Positions 18,504-29,297 of a stretch of 64,000 nucleotides of DNA are shown in pieces (within the stretch, counting starts at the first letter, position 1; each line of letters opens with the position of its first letter). Source of the stretch: Enterobacterales bacterium (GTDB lineage Bacteria > Pseudomonadota > Gammaproteobacteria > Enterobacterales > Kangiellaceae). The stretch spans positions 22,619-86,618 of the forward strand of contig JAUZSK010000008.1 of the NCBI GenBank assembly GCA_030949565.1. The letters run 5' to 3'. The position numbers and the translations under genes are program-made. The notes beneath the pieces are model-generated. The model had not been told where the DNA came from. It did not search any database and was given only the letters and a program-made list of their open reading frames with translations.

Positions 18504-19811
18504 ATGAATAAATTTGAAACCAATGATGCGACTTGTGGTTGGATTAAGAGCCTCTCGCCACGCTTAGCAAAACCGGCTTTTAAAGGCCATCGACGCACGA
18601 AATGGTTGATTATCGGTGCTGGTTATTCGGGGTTATCTGCCGCTTTGACATTAGCTGAAAATAACCCAAATGATCACATCTTATTGGTTGATGCTAATAA
18701 AGCGGGTGAAGGAGCGAGTAGTCGAAATTCGGGTTATCTGGTGGATTCAACTCTTAATGACGGCCATCTTTCGGATACGGGGTTAATGGCCTATCGAAAA
18801 AAGTATGAACTAAATCAGCAAGCGGTTTTGTGCGTTAAGTCTCTGATTGAAAAATATAATATTTCCTGTGAGTGGAATGAGTGTGGGAAATTTTACGCAA
18901 CGGCAAACCCAGAATATAAAGACAAACTGATTAAATTCCACAAGCTTCTTGATGACCTAAAAATTGAAAATAGTCTCGTTGAGCAACAGGCTTTGTCTGA
19001 GCGTCTTGGTACTGGTTTTTATCAATTAGCGGTAAAAACACAGGGTGGTGCAATGATACAACCCGCCAAGTTGGCGCGTGGAATGCTTGAAATATTACCG
19101 GATAATGTAGAGCTTTATGAAAATAGCGCGGTATTATCCATTGTTAAAGGTCAACCACACAAGGTTCAGTTTTCTGATGGTGAGATCCTTGCTGATAAAG
19201 TGATTGTCGCAGTCAATGGTTTTATGCCAAGCATGGGAATTAAGAAAAACCGAGTCTTTCCATTATTATTAAGCGCTAGTTTAACCCGACCACTTTCCAT
19301 TGAAGAGCAACAAAAAATGAATCATGCGCAGGAGTGGGCAGTATTGTCGGCCAACGCCATGGGCGCAACAATCAGAACCACCCATGACAAGCGGATCATG
19401 ATCCGCAACACGGTTGAAGTGGTTTCAAAGCTTTATTTTACAGCGGCCGAGTTAGCGCAAAGGCAAAAAACGCATCTTAAAGGTCTACGAAAACGCTTTA
19501 AATTTCTACCTGATGATATTTTTGAATCCACTTGGTCTGGTGTTACCTGTATTAGTGCCAACAACGCCAATATATTTGAAGAAATTGATCAAAACCTTTG
19601 GGCGATTGGCTGTTATAATGGTGGTGGAATTGGTCTATCGGTGATGTTTGGGCAACAGATTGCTCACTTAGCGATGGATCAACCGGCATCATTAACGAAA
19701 AAAATAACACAACGCCCTCAGGCTAAATGGTTACCGCCACAACCTTTTCTTAGCTTGGGTATTAAAGCGAAATTGGCTAAGGACAAATTAGGTGCAACCC
19801 TTGATAACTAA
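18504..19811 (+). CDS. FAD-dependent amino-acid/amine oxidoreductase (DAO family)
   Basis: I chose the ATG at 18504; the frame extends upstream only through repeat-derived sequence. The dinucleotide fold WLIIGAGYSGLSAALTLAE is followed by GEGASSRNSGYLVD, which is characteristic of the DAO/gamma-glutamylputrescine oxidase group. A C-terminal GCYNGGGIGLSVMFG closes the FAD site. It probably oxidises an amino acid or amine in the cytoplasm. The next gene is an NhaC antiporter, and a D-aminoacylase lies in the same region, which makes a D-amino-acid or N-substituted amino acid substrate attractive, but the substrate is not shown by the sequence. Confidence 0.8.
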   Translation: MNKFETNDATCGWIKSLSPRLAKPAFKGHRRTKWLIIGAGYSGLSAALTLAENNPNDHILLVDANKAGEGASSRNSGYLVDSTLNDGHLSDTGLMAYRKKYELNQQAVLCVKSLIEKYNISCEWNECGKFYATANPEYKDKLIKFHKLLDDLKIENSLVEQQALSERLGTGFYQLAVKTQGGAMIQPAKLARGMLEILPDNVELYENSAVLSIVKGQPHKVQFSDGEILADKVIVAVNGFMPSMGIKKNRVFPLLLSASLTRPLSIEEQQKMNHAQEWAVLSANAMGATIRTTHDKRIMIRNTVEVVSKLYFTAAELAQRQKTHLKGLRKRFKFLPDDIFESTWSGVTCISANNANIFEEIDQNLWAIGCYNGGGIGLSVMFGQQIAHLAMDQPASLTKKITQRPQAKWLPPQPFLSLGIKAKLAKDKLGATLDN

Positions 19812-19855
19812 AACTGATTTAATTTGTTTATCGCTAGCACAAAAGAGATAATTCG

Positions 19856-21358
19856 ATGCATGATTATGGCTTTCTATCTATATTACCAGCAGCGTTAAGT
19901 ATTTTTCTGGCGATTTATACGCGTAATGTCATCGTCTCACTTTCCATAGGCTCGCTACTAGGCGCGATTATTTTAGCTAACTTCAATCCATTTTTTGCGG
20001 TGGTTGATCTTGTCGAACAGCATCTTTTTGCACAGCTTTCGAATGGTGCAAACTCTCAAGTTCTTATTGTTTCATTGGTTATCGGCGGCTTTATTGCGCT
20101 CTTAGAAAAGTCCGGCGGCGCGGCCTCTTTTTCATCCTTAGTCACACGGTTTGTTTCTAATCCGGTGCGTGGTCAAACGGCGGCTTGGTTGGCTGGAATT
20201 GCTATTTTTTTCACTGATTCAGGTAACGCGCTTATCGTGGGTCCGCTTTTTAGACCCATTTTCAAAAAACTAAAAATCTGTAAAGAAAAACTGGCGTATA
20301 TCATTGATACAACCGCCGCCCCAGTGAGTATTCTCGTGCCCTTTATCGGATGGGGTGTGTATATTATGAGTTTAATGGAAAATGCGTTTCAAGATATTGG
20401 TTCCACCGATCAGCCTTTTCAAGTGTTGCTTGAGATTTGGCCTTACCAGTTTTATGCCCTACTTTCACTATTTGCCATCCCTATGTTGTTATCCACGCGC
20501 AAGGATTTTGGCCCCATGTTAAAAGCACAACAAAAATATGACCAAGCCATGCAAGAAGGTGCCGATGATAAAGAATCGATACCTTCAGACCCGGCTCTGG
20601 TGCAACAAAATATAAAATTGAGTACATTTTTATTGCCGATTTCAGTGCTACTTTTTTCGGTTAGTGGATTTCTGATTTTCTTTGCCTTTACCGAAGGCGT
20701 GGGTGGTGTTCATGTTCGCTCAGGTATTTTTATTTCGTACCTTTTAGCATCGATTACTTGCGCGTTTATCATGAAACGTAATCAAGATATTAGTTTTGCA
20801 GAATCGTTAACCCAGTTTTTTAAAGGTATGGAAAAACTGGTTTATATCTGTTCTATATTGGTGTTGGCTTGGACGCTTGGATCGGTGTGTAAAGATCTCC
20901 ATACAGGTAATTATTTAGCTGGACTAATTGGTGGAACTATTTCACCATCCTTATTGCCTGCCATGGTGTTTATCCTGGGCGCACTGATGTCTTTTGCGAC
21001 CGGTTCGTCCTATGGCACTTTTGCGATTTTAATGATTATTGTTGTACCGGTGGCAGATACTTTAGGCGCGCCGATGGTGATAACTATAGCGGCGGTTTTA
21101 AGTGGAGGGTTATTTGGCGACCACACCTCGCCTATTTCTGATACTACAGCACTGGCTTCAATGGGCTCTGGATGTCAGCATATTGACCATGTTTCGACCC
21201 AGTTAAGTTATGCTTTAATCAGTGGCGCAATGGCTTTGTTTGGTTTTGTGTTGGCAGGATATTTTCAGCAGCCGATGATCGTGGTTGGATTGCTTGCGAT
21301 GCAGTTTGTTGTTATTCGTATTAGCATCAATCTCTTTGGAAAGCGAACCAGCGCTTAG
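19856..21358 (+). CDS. NhaC-family Na+/H+ antiporter or related transporter
   Basis: This 500-residue protein has about 11-12 membrane helices. Motifs include FTDSGNALIVGPLFRP, SILVPFIGWGVYIM and, near the C-terminus, GDHTSPISDTTALASMGSGC, which together mark the NhaC family. Some members exchange organic substrates instead of only sodium and protons. It starts 44 bases after the oxidoreductase gene, probably in the same operon, so it may feed that enzyme. Confidence 0.85.
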   Translation: MHDYGFLSILPAALSIFLAIYTRNVIVSLSIGSLLGAIILANFNPFFAVVDLVEQHLFAQLSNGANSQVLIVSLVIGGFIALLEKSGGAASFSSLVTRFVSNPVRGQTAAWLAGIAIFFTDSGNALIVGPLFRPIFKKLKICKEKLAYIIDTTAAPVSILVPFIGWGVYIMSLMENAFQDIGSTDQPFQVLLEIWPYQFYALLSLFAIPMLLSTRKDFGPMLKAQQKYDQAMQEGADDKESIPSDPALVQQNIKLSTFLLPISVLLFSVSGFLIFFAFTEGVGGVHVRSGIFISYLLASITCAFIMKRNQDISFAESLTQFFKGMEKLVYICSILVLAWTLGSVCKDLHTGNYLAGLIGGTISPSLLPAMVFILGALMSFATGSSYGTFAILMIIVVPVADTLGAPMVITIAAVLSGGLFGDHTSPISDTTALASMGSGCQHIDHVSTQLSYALISGAMALFGFVLAGYFQQPMIVVGLLAMQFVVIRISINLFGKRTSA

Positions 21359-21391
21359 CGTTTATTTTAAAGCCTATAAAAAATAAAAAGA

Positions 21392-22657
21392 TTATTTGTC
21401 AGCAAGCGACAAGTTTTTAACTCTTTTATAGTCTACCGTTAAAAATACAACCATAGTCACGGTAGCAATAACGGATGTCACAATGAGGATCATAAGAAAG
21501 TCTTGCCAACCGCCCTCTTTATTGGCAACTTCTCCACCAATAAAATCAAACATCATTGCTCCAAAATAGGCAAGTGCATCAATTAATCCGACCAACAGAC
21601 CACAATGCTTGCCACCAAAATTGATGGAAAAAACACTCATAGGAATATAGTAGGCGGGCGAAATAGCAAAGCCAAATAGAAATATTAGGCTCATGGTTAG
21701 TATCAATTCTAGCAAATGATTTAATTCTACAGTACCCAGATACCTTAAACCCAAAAGACATAAAATAGCGACGACAAGCGTTAATCCCATAACAAAAATA
21801 ATTGATTTTTTCGACGTTTTATCGAAAACAAAACCGCCTAAAAATACCGCAATCAGACAGCCTAATGGAAAGACTGAGGATGCAATGCCGGCTTCCTCTG
21901 GCTGCAAATCAAACGTTTCACTGAGATAAATTGGAATAAAAACCTGAAATTCAAATAACACGGCGAGCGCTGAAACGCCAAGACTAATCAGCCAAAAACT
22001 GGGGTTTCGAATAAAGCAAAGAATAGCCCCCAAAGTATCCTTATTATTTAATGGGTGGGCAACTTGCGAACCGGAAGGACCTGCGTCTTCAACATCTAAA
22101 TCGGCATTATGCCTTTCTTTTTCGGGAATGTTACGATTTAAAAATTTGGGCAATATTAATGCACACAATAGTGCTATCGCAGCCGCCACAAAAAACAACC
22201 CTCTCCAGGATAAAATTAACAGTAAGCTACTCAATAATAGCGTGGTCGCGACTGAGCTAATGCGTGAACTGGTGGCAATAAAACCCCAAATCCTTCCATG
22301 GCGATCACTGGAAAAAGCAGTTCGAATAATATTGGCCATTGATGGCCAACCAGCAGACTTTGAAAATATAGTTAAAAAATAGAGCGCAAAAAAAGCGCTG
22401 TTGCTGGACAGAGTTCCAAAAATAAAGGTTGCTACCGCAGCCAAGCCTATCGCCGCTATAAACACTCGACTGCCACCGAGTTTGTCAGCTAATATACCAT
22501 TGGTTAATTTACCGGTTAAGTTTCCAGCCGTACCCCAACCGAGAATGGCGCCAAAGCTTGCGGTATCCAAATGCAAAGTCGGATCTTGCAGCATTGCAGG
22601 TCCGGCAACGCCGACCACTGTACGGCATAGCATCAACATGGCGTAACCAACGCACAT
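21392..22657 (-). CDS. MFS transporter
   Basis: Twelve membrane helices are predicted by eye over at least 421 residues, with a loop after the sixth helix (NRNIPEKERHNADLD). The only ATG (22657) falls inside the first helix. In-frame sequence continues upstream (SDSWGVEIIVSM) to a stop near 22727 without ATG, GTG or TTG, so the true start may be a rare CTG or ATT, or a start codon was lost to a sequence error. It follows the metallophosphoesterase gene on the same strand, closely enough to be cotranscribed. Substrate unknown. Confidence 0.75.
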   Translation of the reverse strand: MCVGYAMLMLCRTVVGVAGPAMLQDPTLHLDTASFGAILGWGTAGNLTGKLTNGILADKLGGSRVFIAAIGLAAVATFIFGTLSSNSAFFALYFLTIFSKSAGWPSMANIIRTAFSSDRHGRIWGFIATSSRISSVATTLLLSSLLLILSWRGLFFVAAAIALLCALILPKFLNRNIPEKERHNADLDVEDAGPSGSQVAHPLNNKDTLGAILCFIRNPSFWLISLGVSALAVLFEFQVFIPIYLSETFDLQPEEAGIASSVFPLGCLIAVFLGGFVFDKTSKKSIIFVMGLTLVVAILCLLGLRYLGTVELNHLLELILTMSLIFLFGFAISPAYYIPMSVFSINFGGKHCGLLVGLIDALAYFGAMMFDFIGGEVANKEGGWQDFLMILIVTSVIATVTMVVFLTVDYKRVKNLSLADK

Positions 22658-22721
22658 ACTGACGATTATTTCTACGCCCCAAGAGTCACTGTTTTGTTTT
22701 GCATCGATGTTTTTCAGAATT

Positions 22722-23580
22722 TTATACTCCAGCTATGTCAATAAGGGTCTCATCAAATTCTAATTGATCTCCGTTATCGCGTATTCTTACAATATGTATC
22801 TTTATATTTTCTTCGGCAAAGTTTTCATAGTACAAAAACATGTTTGAATCTTTATGCGAATTTCGTGAACCCAAGGTACCGTTTTTGTATTGAGTAAAGG
22901 AACAGTTACGGATTAAATCGGTGGTTTTATTGATCTCTAAATTATGCCCGTGACCGCAAAAAACGTGTTCGATTTTATGATGTTTCACAAAATCGATAAT
23001 GCGATCAGAATGAAACATGGGGTCACCATCGGCATCTAAAATTGAGTAGTGATTTAACAATATTATCTTGTCATACTCAAGCTGTGAAACTTTCTGGGAA
23101 ACCGAATGCAGCATTTCACGGTCGAACAGTACCAATATCTTGGTAACTGTCATTGGAGTCAATACAGACCACAAGCAAGATTTTTCCATCCACCTTGATT
23201 TTTTTAATAAAATTAATATCGGTAAAGTGTTCTGTAATCCCAGTAGTATATTGATCAATTAAGATTTTATTTTTATTACACCGAGAGGGATCCATTGGTC
23301 GAATGACTTCTATATTATCGATATATTTGCGGAAGAAATCTTGCGCTCGCATATTTCTTTTATCGTGATTTCCTGGAATTGATATGACATGCTCACAATT
23401 TATAGTATCTAAAAAGGCACCCGCCGCCCTAAATTCACTTTCTAAGGAATCGGTTGTATTATCTCCGGTATTAATAACGAGATCTGAAGCATAAGTGTTA
23501 AGTTTTTCTAGTATAAGTTGGTCATTGCCTTTCCAATGGCGAGTGCCAAAATGCAGATCAGATATGTGTAGTATATTCAT
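22722..23580 (-). CDS. Calcineurin-like metallophosphoesterase, one frame break
   Basis: Two overlapping frames form one protein of about 290 residues. The first has ISDLHFG (metal ligands), NTGDNTTD and IPGNHDKRN. The second has LLNHYSIL and VFCGHGHN. These are the five conserved blocks of class III phosphodiesterases of the CpdA type. The frames meet at about 23130, near GGTACTGTTCGACC. With all metal ligands intact, a consensus error is likely. It would hydrolyse a phosphodiester in the cytoplasm; the substrate is unknown. Confidence 0.78.
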
Positions 23581-23667
23581 GATATTTTCTCTAAAGGTAC
23601 AAAATATTGATTAATATTTATAAAAAATGTTTTAAAGTAATGAAATTATTAGGTGTTAAATATTGCA

Positions 23668-25220
23668 TCAATCAGGTTGGAGAACCTTACCATAATAGTT
23701 CTTTTCCATAATTGCACCGCTTCTTGCAATTTTCCCATTGACGATCACCCATGAAAAACCTTCAGCAAGTCTGTGAGGATGAGCATAGTTGGCATTGGCT
23801 TTGACTTGACTCAGATCAAAAATGATTATGTCCGCTTTATTTCCTACTTTTATAACGCCACGGTCGCTAATCCCCAAAATTTTCGCGGACTGCGAAGTCA
23901 TTTTTCTAATGGCTTCTGTTAAGGATAATAGTCCTTGTTGGTTTACATACTTTTCAATGATTTTGGCGAATGTTCCATGCCCTCTGGGATGAAAAGCCTG
24001 AGGGCTTCCATCGGAAGAAATTGAAATGCTAGGGCTAACTAATAGCCTGCTTTGTAACGTTTCATCCATTATAAAATAGGCCGCTGAAGCGCCTTTTGGA
24101 CCTAGATTAATGAGCACCTCCTCAAAAGGAATGTTGAATTCCGATGCTAACTCCCCTAAGGTTTTTCCTGTGTAGGGAGCGGTTCCAAACAAGGTTGCTT
24201 CCGTTCCCGTTTCGCTTTATGATCTTATTTCTTAAAAAGGTCGCTAACTCTTCACGCCGGTGTTGCATTGCATACTCGAACTGTTTTGTGGTTTTAGCCC
24301 ATACCGGGAAGAGCAAGCTAATGCCCGCATAACTTGCGTTATACGGATAAATGTCAGCAGTAATATTAATTCCATTGTTATTTGCATCCTGTAAAATCTT
24401 TAAGATAGCGTCTGCTTCGGCAGCCCCTTTGCCGTAAACAGATTTAATGTGTGAAATATGTACCTTACAAAATTGCCCTTGGATTAGTAACTCATTAATT
24501 GATTTTATTAATTGGCCACTGTCTTCGTTTCGCATATGGCTCATTAGAACTCGATTATTTTTACCTACAATTTTTGCTAAGGCGATTAACTCCTCTTGTT
24601 GAGCATATAGGCCAGGATTATATTCAAGACCAGTACTTAGACCAAAAGTATATTTAAGCGTATCGTCTAATTGTTGTAGCATGTTATTTAGTGCCTGCTT
24701 AGTTGGAACAGCCGCTTGATTGATTCCGGCTAATTCACGTAGGGTTCCGTGTCCAATAAACATTGCTAGGTTAATTGCGACCCCTCTTTTTTCTACCTGA
24801 CTTAACCAACGACTTAATTGATCAACTTTTGGACTGTCGCCATCTTGTCCAAGTGTAATGGTTGTCACGCCCATGGCTAAAAAATTTTCAAATTCAGGAG
24901 TTACCAGTGGATTGCCATGCGAATGTAAATCGATAAAACCTGGAGAAATAAACTGACCTTGTGCATCAATATGTCGCCCTATTCGATTGTTAAAATCTTG
25001 TTCCGTGAATTTAGTCTTACCGATAAATTTAATCTCATCTCCTACAATGACAAGATCAGACAAGATAGGTTTATTGCCCAAACCGTCTATTAGTTTTCCA
25101 TTGGTGATGAGCAAATCGATTGTCGGATATTGCGCAAGAAACGATTGCTTCTTTTTGCTGACAAGAAATGTTTAATAAAAGCAACGCAGAGAAAAGCGTT
25201 ATCATTAATATTTTTAACAT
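23668..25220 (-). CDS. N-acyl-D-amino-acid deacylase lipoprotein, two frame breaks
   Basis: This is an amidohydrolase of the D-aminoacylase family. The main frame has ISPGFIDLHSHG (metal-binding HxH), VLMSHMRNED and KVHISHIK. The second frame has KLGELASEF-like sequence, AFHPRGHGTF and GVIKVGNKADIIIFD. The frames join at about 24200. Upstream, the ATG at 25220 begins a lipoprotein signal (FSALLLLNISC, then QQK); removing one base from the T-run at 25152-25156 puts it in frame with YPTIDLLITNGKLIDG. The intact protein would be a membrane-anchored periplasmic enzyme that releases D-amino acids from N-acyl or peptide forms. The TonB receptor just upstream fits uptake of the substrate. Confidence 0.78.
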
Positions 25221-25349
25221 TTTAGTTGGCCTTTTTATGGATATTGAGACAATTCATAGGCACTTGGTTTCTTTGAGTTATTCTTGTAAGTTGGTTTGTA
25301 GTCTAAAGCATTGTTCATTAGGCGTAAATAGCCGATATGAGGTGCATAA

Positions 25350-25377
25350 AAAAACCAGTACCGAAGCACTGGTTTTT
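25350..25377 (-). terminator. Rho-independent terminator after the TonB receptor gene
   Basis: A 10-bp stem AAAAACCAGT / ACTGGTTTTT has an 8-base loop and, read on the minus strand, is followed by a T-run. It lies 25 bases beyond the receptor stop, and separates the receptor gene from the D-aminoacylase gene. Confidence 0.85.
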
Positions 25378-25401
25378 AAACACCATACGAGTGATTATTG
25401 A

Positions 25402-27969
25402 TTAATAGCTGTAGGTTAGTTTCGCGTAATAGAAACGACCATTAGAGCCATAAGGAGTGGTTGATGAATAAGTACGGCCAGACGAAGTACTAAGGCCGGC
25501 CGCATTAATTGCAGCCCTTGGACCATTTTCATCCGTCAAGTTGTTGATACCTACGGCAAACCCAGTAGAATCATTGATGTCATAACTTAATTCAGTATCA
25601 AAAAGCCATGCAGTCGGTCCATCGATATCAGGGCCAAATTGCTGCCAAGTACCGTAATAATTAACACGACCCATCAATCTTAAAGCATCTGCCGTATAAG
25701 AGGTTGTAAATGAACCTTTAGTTTTAGGCAAGCCTCTTTCTAAACGGCCTATCTTTCTAGCATCGACGTTATTACCGGCAAAATCGACGGTAGTTTCAGT
25801 CCATGCAAATGCCAAAGAGTAAGATAGATTTCCACCAAAGGCTTCGTTGGAGTAGTTTGCAACCAAATCCAAACCTTGGGTTGTTGTATCGAAATCATTG
25901 GTAAAGAATTTAACTGAAGTTAAGCCGATTGCATCTGTAACGCCCAAAGCGGTTAATTCTGCTCGGTCAGTATCGGTTAATGTGATACCAGAAGTTTGAC
26001 TAATTCTATCGGTTACTTCGACATTAAAATAATCAGCAGTAAGGAAGAAATCACCGTCTTCATAAACAAACCCACCCGCGTAACTGACTGATTCTTCAGG
26101 TGTCAGTTCTTTACCGCCAAAGCGTTGTGAAACAGGATTGGTTGGAGGTAAGGTTGCGATATCGACTAGCTCCGTACCCACAAACTGAGTTTGAACACTA
26201 CGAACATTGGCTTGACCAATGGTTGGCGCTCTAAAGCCAGTGCTGACTGAAGTACGCAACTTTAAGTTGTCAGTCACTTCATACAATCCCGCTAATTTCC
26301 AGTTGAACGTTGAGCCAAAGTCACTAAAGCTTTCATATCTAACAGCTGCTTGAGCTAAGAAAGCATCGGATACATTATACTCGGTATCAAAATAGGCCGC
26401 TTTACTGGTTCGACTAGAGGTACCAGCATCGGCAGGCTTGAATCCAGGAAATCCATTTGAACCAATACTAAAACCTTGATCAACAAGAGGACCAATTACC
26501 CACGATGCTACATCGCCGGCGGTAATTGTAAATGACGTTTGTCTAAATTCTAAACCATAGGACATGACTAAATCATCATAATCTTTGGAAAAATCGGCGT
26601 TAAGGGCTTTCTCTAGTTGAGCATAAGCGCCAGGCGTAAATTCTGTAGGAGTATCTGGACCCAATGAAGAGTTTATAGTATTTCTCATAAAGAATTCAGT
26701 CGAGTGCTCTCCAACTGTACCACTTAGATCATAATTGGTACCATCAGAAAACACACCACGTGTTCCCATAGAGAGTGACAAGTCAACCACTTTTCCACCA
26801 AAGAAAGGTGTGAAACCGCCAGGGAAACGTAGGTTATGAGCGTAACAGTTAGCCGCTTCTAAAGAAGCAAGTGCTGCTGCATCAGGAATTCCATCTTGGC
26901 TTAATCTAACGATGGGACATGCTGCGTTATCAGTGGCACCAGGCGTTAGATCACCCACTAAAATGGTATCTACGAAACTACCATCTGGATTTAACTCAAT
27001 TGGTAAACCGTTAGAACCATCTAGCAACGGACCATTAAATACACCGCCTCGGTTGGTTGGGTTACGGAAGTAAAAACCACCTTCAACTGTTTTTTCTGAC
27101 CAGTTACCAAACATGTAGACTTCACTATTATTGTCTAATTCAAGGCCGGTATTTAAAAACAACTTAAAATCGTCTGAAATTTCAGGCGTTCCCCAAACTT
27201 GCGCGGCCGGTGTTCTTACTGCCGTGTTGCCGGCATCGATAAGCCCTTGAGCATCGCTTCTTTGCGTGCTTCTGCTAGTAGGATCTTGCTGATTAAGCTC
27301 GAAAGTAAAGTTAGCGAAGCCTCGTTCTGATAATGCCATACCAAGGTTACCAGACAGGGTCAATAAATCTCCATCACCTTCAGAATATTGGCCAGTCTTA
27401 ATTTCAAAGGTTCCACCAGAGCTATTGTCTTTTAATACAAAGTTGATAACACCTGCAATCGCATCTGAACCATATTGAGCTGAAGCGCCATCACGAAGTA
27501 CTTCAACCTGCTTTAATGCCATTGCTGGAATGACAGAAACATCAGGGCTTTGTGCGCCATCGGCAATACCACCGCCTGAAAAGGCAATTACAGAACCTTT
27601 GTGACGACGTTTACCATTAACTAAAATTAATGTTGAATCGGGAGATAGACCACGCAAGTTTGCTGGTCTAACAATTGTTGCGCCGTCTGAGATGCCTTGA
27701 TCGTTAACATTATAAGAAGGTGTAACAGTTCTTAATAGTGAAGACATATCTGAAGAACCATTGGCTAGAAGCTCTTCAGCAGAAATCACATCGATAGGAA
27801 CTGGAGAATCACCAACGGAACGTGGAGCGGAACGCGATCCGACGATGACCATTGTTTGTGCATCATCTGAAGCGGCGTCTTCGTCAGCAGCAAATGTAGG
27901 AGCAGACATAATAGTCATTCCCATACCCATTGCTATGACGAGACTTTTCATTTTGAAATTATTTGTCAT
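25402..27969 (-). CDS. TonB-dependent outer-membrane receptor
   Basis: This 855-residue protein has a signal peptide (VIAMGMGMTIMSAPTFA) and a plug domain with PVPIDVISAEEL, LRGLSPDSTLILVNGKR and VEVLRDGASAQYGSDAIAGVINF. A long beta-barrel follows, ending KLTYSY, with an aromatic residue as in other outer-membrane barrels. Energised by TonB-ExbBD, it would import a large substrate. Its relatives often sit with peptidases and amino-acid enzymes, as here. The substrate cannot be told from the sequence. It has its own terminator and a long upstream region, so it is regulated separately. Confidence 0.9.
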   Translation of the reverse strand: MTNNFKMKSLVIAMGMGMTIMSAPTFAADEDAASDDAQTMVIVGSRSAPRSVGDSPVPIDVISAEELLANGSSDMSSLLRTVTPSYNVNDQGISDGATIVRPANLRGLSPDSTLILVNGKRRHKGSVIAFSGGGIADGAQSPDVSVIPAMALKQVEVLRDGASAQYGSDAIAGVINFVLKDNSSGGTFEIKTGQYSEGDGDLLTLSGNLGMALSERGFANFTFELNQQDPTSRSTQRSDAQGLIDAGNTAVRTPAAQVWGTPEISDDFKLFLNTGLELDNNSEVYMFGNWSEKTVEGGFYFRNPTNRGGVFNGPLLDGSNGLPIELNPDGSFVDTILVGDLTPGATDNAACPIVRLSQDGIPDAAALASLEAANCYAHNLRFPGGFTPFFGGKVVDLSLSMGTRGVFSDGTNYDLSGTVGEHSTEFFMRNTINSSLGPDTPTEFTPGAYAQLEKALNADFSKDYDDLVMSYGLEFRQTSFTITAGDVASWVIGPLVDQGFSIGSNGFPGFKPADAGTSSRTSKAAYFDTEYNVSDAFLAQAAVRYESFSDFGSTFNWKLAGLYEVTDNLKLRTSVSTGFRAPTIGQANVRSVQTQFVGTELVDIATLPPTNPVSQRFGGKELTPEESVSYAGGFVYEDGDFFLTADYFNVEVTDRISQTSGITLTDTDRAELTALGVTDAIGLTSVKFFTNDFDTTTQGLDLVANYSNEAFGGNLSYSLAFAWTETTVDFAGNNVDARKIGRLERGLPKTKGSFTTSYTADALRLMGRVNYYGTWQQFGPDIDGPTAWLFDTELSYDINDSTGFAVGINNLTDENGPRAAINAAGLSTSSGRTYSSTTPYGSNGRFYYAKLTYSY

Positions 27970-27993
27970 GTTTAATATCCTAAGTTAGTTAGA

Positions 27994-28011
27994 TTATATT
28001 TATGTACATAA
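27994..28011 (-). promoter_or_regulatory. Possible -10 box and palindromic operator of the TonB receptor gene
   Basis: On the minus strand TATAAT lies at 27999-27994, next to the perfect palindrome TTATGTACATAA (28000-28011), about 30 bases upstream of the start codon. No good -35 box is visible, which could mean activator dependence. The rest of 28012-28532 shows only AT-rich sequence, with CCTTATATA repeated twice (about 28027 and 28053), and no gene. Confidence 0.35.
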
Positions 28012-28637
28012 GATAGGTGTGCATACCTTATATAAGCAATACTCTTCACCTTATATAATCCTTATGCGGTACAGCGAGCATCAACTCCCACCCTTATATG
28101 GTATTGAGTAATTAATTTCAAGCAGCTCTTTTAAAGCGCTTTTTTAACTAGATAAAAGTATAAAAAACTTGAGGGGTTGCAATCAATCGTTAGGCAGAGG
28201 AAAAAAGCATTTTATTATTATGTAGGCGGTTTTTTAATAAGTTGAATAACTGTTTGTTTTTCTTGAGATAAATGTTTTTTAATGGGTGTTTGAGCAGATG
28301 AAAAAGTTAGCAGATTTAATCTAGATTTTGTAGTTTGTAGAGCCGTATTAAGGGGTAAACTAGGGAACCTCATTATATTCACACTTTCTAATATAAGTAA
28401 GAGTTATAGCAAAAGCGTTAAATATAGGCAGATTCAACATTTTTAATCAATTGTCGATAAATATCCTATTTTGCAAATAGAAGGAGAACCTTCAACCATA
28501 AATTATCTTAAATTTGCATAATAGAGCTAGTTATGTTCCACTGTTTGGTGAATAAAGGTGTATCTCTTAGTGTTTTTAAACGGAATGAGAGCTATTCTCA
28601 ACACCTTAAAACAACTCGAATAAAAGGATTTATCGTC

Positions 28638-29297
28638 GTGTGCAAGTTTAAATTTTCCTTAGCTATAATCATCTATTTTTTAATTGCTGTGCAACCCGCG
28701 CAAAGCACTGAAGTGGTTGCTTGTATTTCCTGTGATTCGACACAAATGCAACAATTGGCAGGGCGTACTCCTCTTTTTGGTAGTTTGTTAGTATTTGATC
28801 CGACTAACCACAATGCAAACAAATATTTAATCTCAAATTATCAAACCTCTCAGCGGTCTTCAATCGCTGTTCCTATCTACTTACCGCCGAATGAGCAGGC
28901 ATTTGTGGTCGCCATGTCTGATGTCTATTCTCAAATCGGCAATAAAAAACATCTTGAAGTCACCTTAAAACTAGGCAAGATAGACGCCTTTAAGCAGTTT
29001 AATGCGCGAGAAGTGTTTAGCAAAAGCTATTTAAAACAACAGCTAGGGGATTTAGTGGCGAAAAACTTTGATCAGCTAGCGGAAGGCAATAAACAAGCTA
29101 TTTTAATGATGAAAACGATGAAATTAGCGGTTAAGGCGATGCTTAAGGTTGATTTGTCCATGACTTTAATTGTTCAATGCAGTGATTCTAGCCAAATTGT
29201 ATATAAAATCGAGGCCAAAAAGGCACTTTTGGCTGAATATCAACGTCAGGATTCAAGAAACTTCGATAGCCATCATCAAGTATTGGCCACTAATTAA
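28638..29297 (+). CDS. Exported protein of unknown function
   Basis: I chose the GTG at 28638 because AAAGGA lies ten bases upstream and a signal peptide follows at once (FSLAIIIYFLIAVQPAQS, then TEVVACISC). The mature protein of about 200 residues begins with a CxxC pair (ACISCDS). It has no family I recognise. It stands alone between the receptor region and the ATP synthase operon. Confidence 0.55.
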   Translation: MCKFKFSLAIIIYFLIAVQPAQSTEVVACISCDSTQMQQLAGRTPLFGSLLVFDPTNHNANKYLISNYQTSQRSSIAVPIYLPPNEQAFVVAMSDVYSQIGNKKHLEVTLKLGKIDAFKQFNAREVFSKSYLKQQLGDLVAKNFDQLAEGNKQAILMMKTMKLAVKAMLKVDLSMTLIVQCSDSSQIVYKIEAKKALLAEYQRQDSRNFDSHHQVLATN

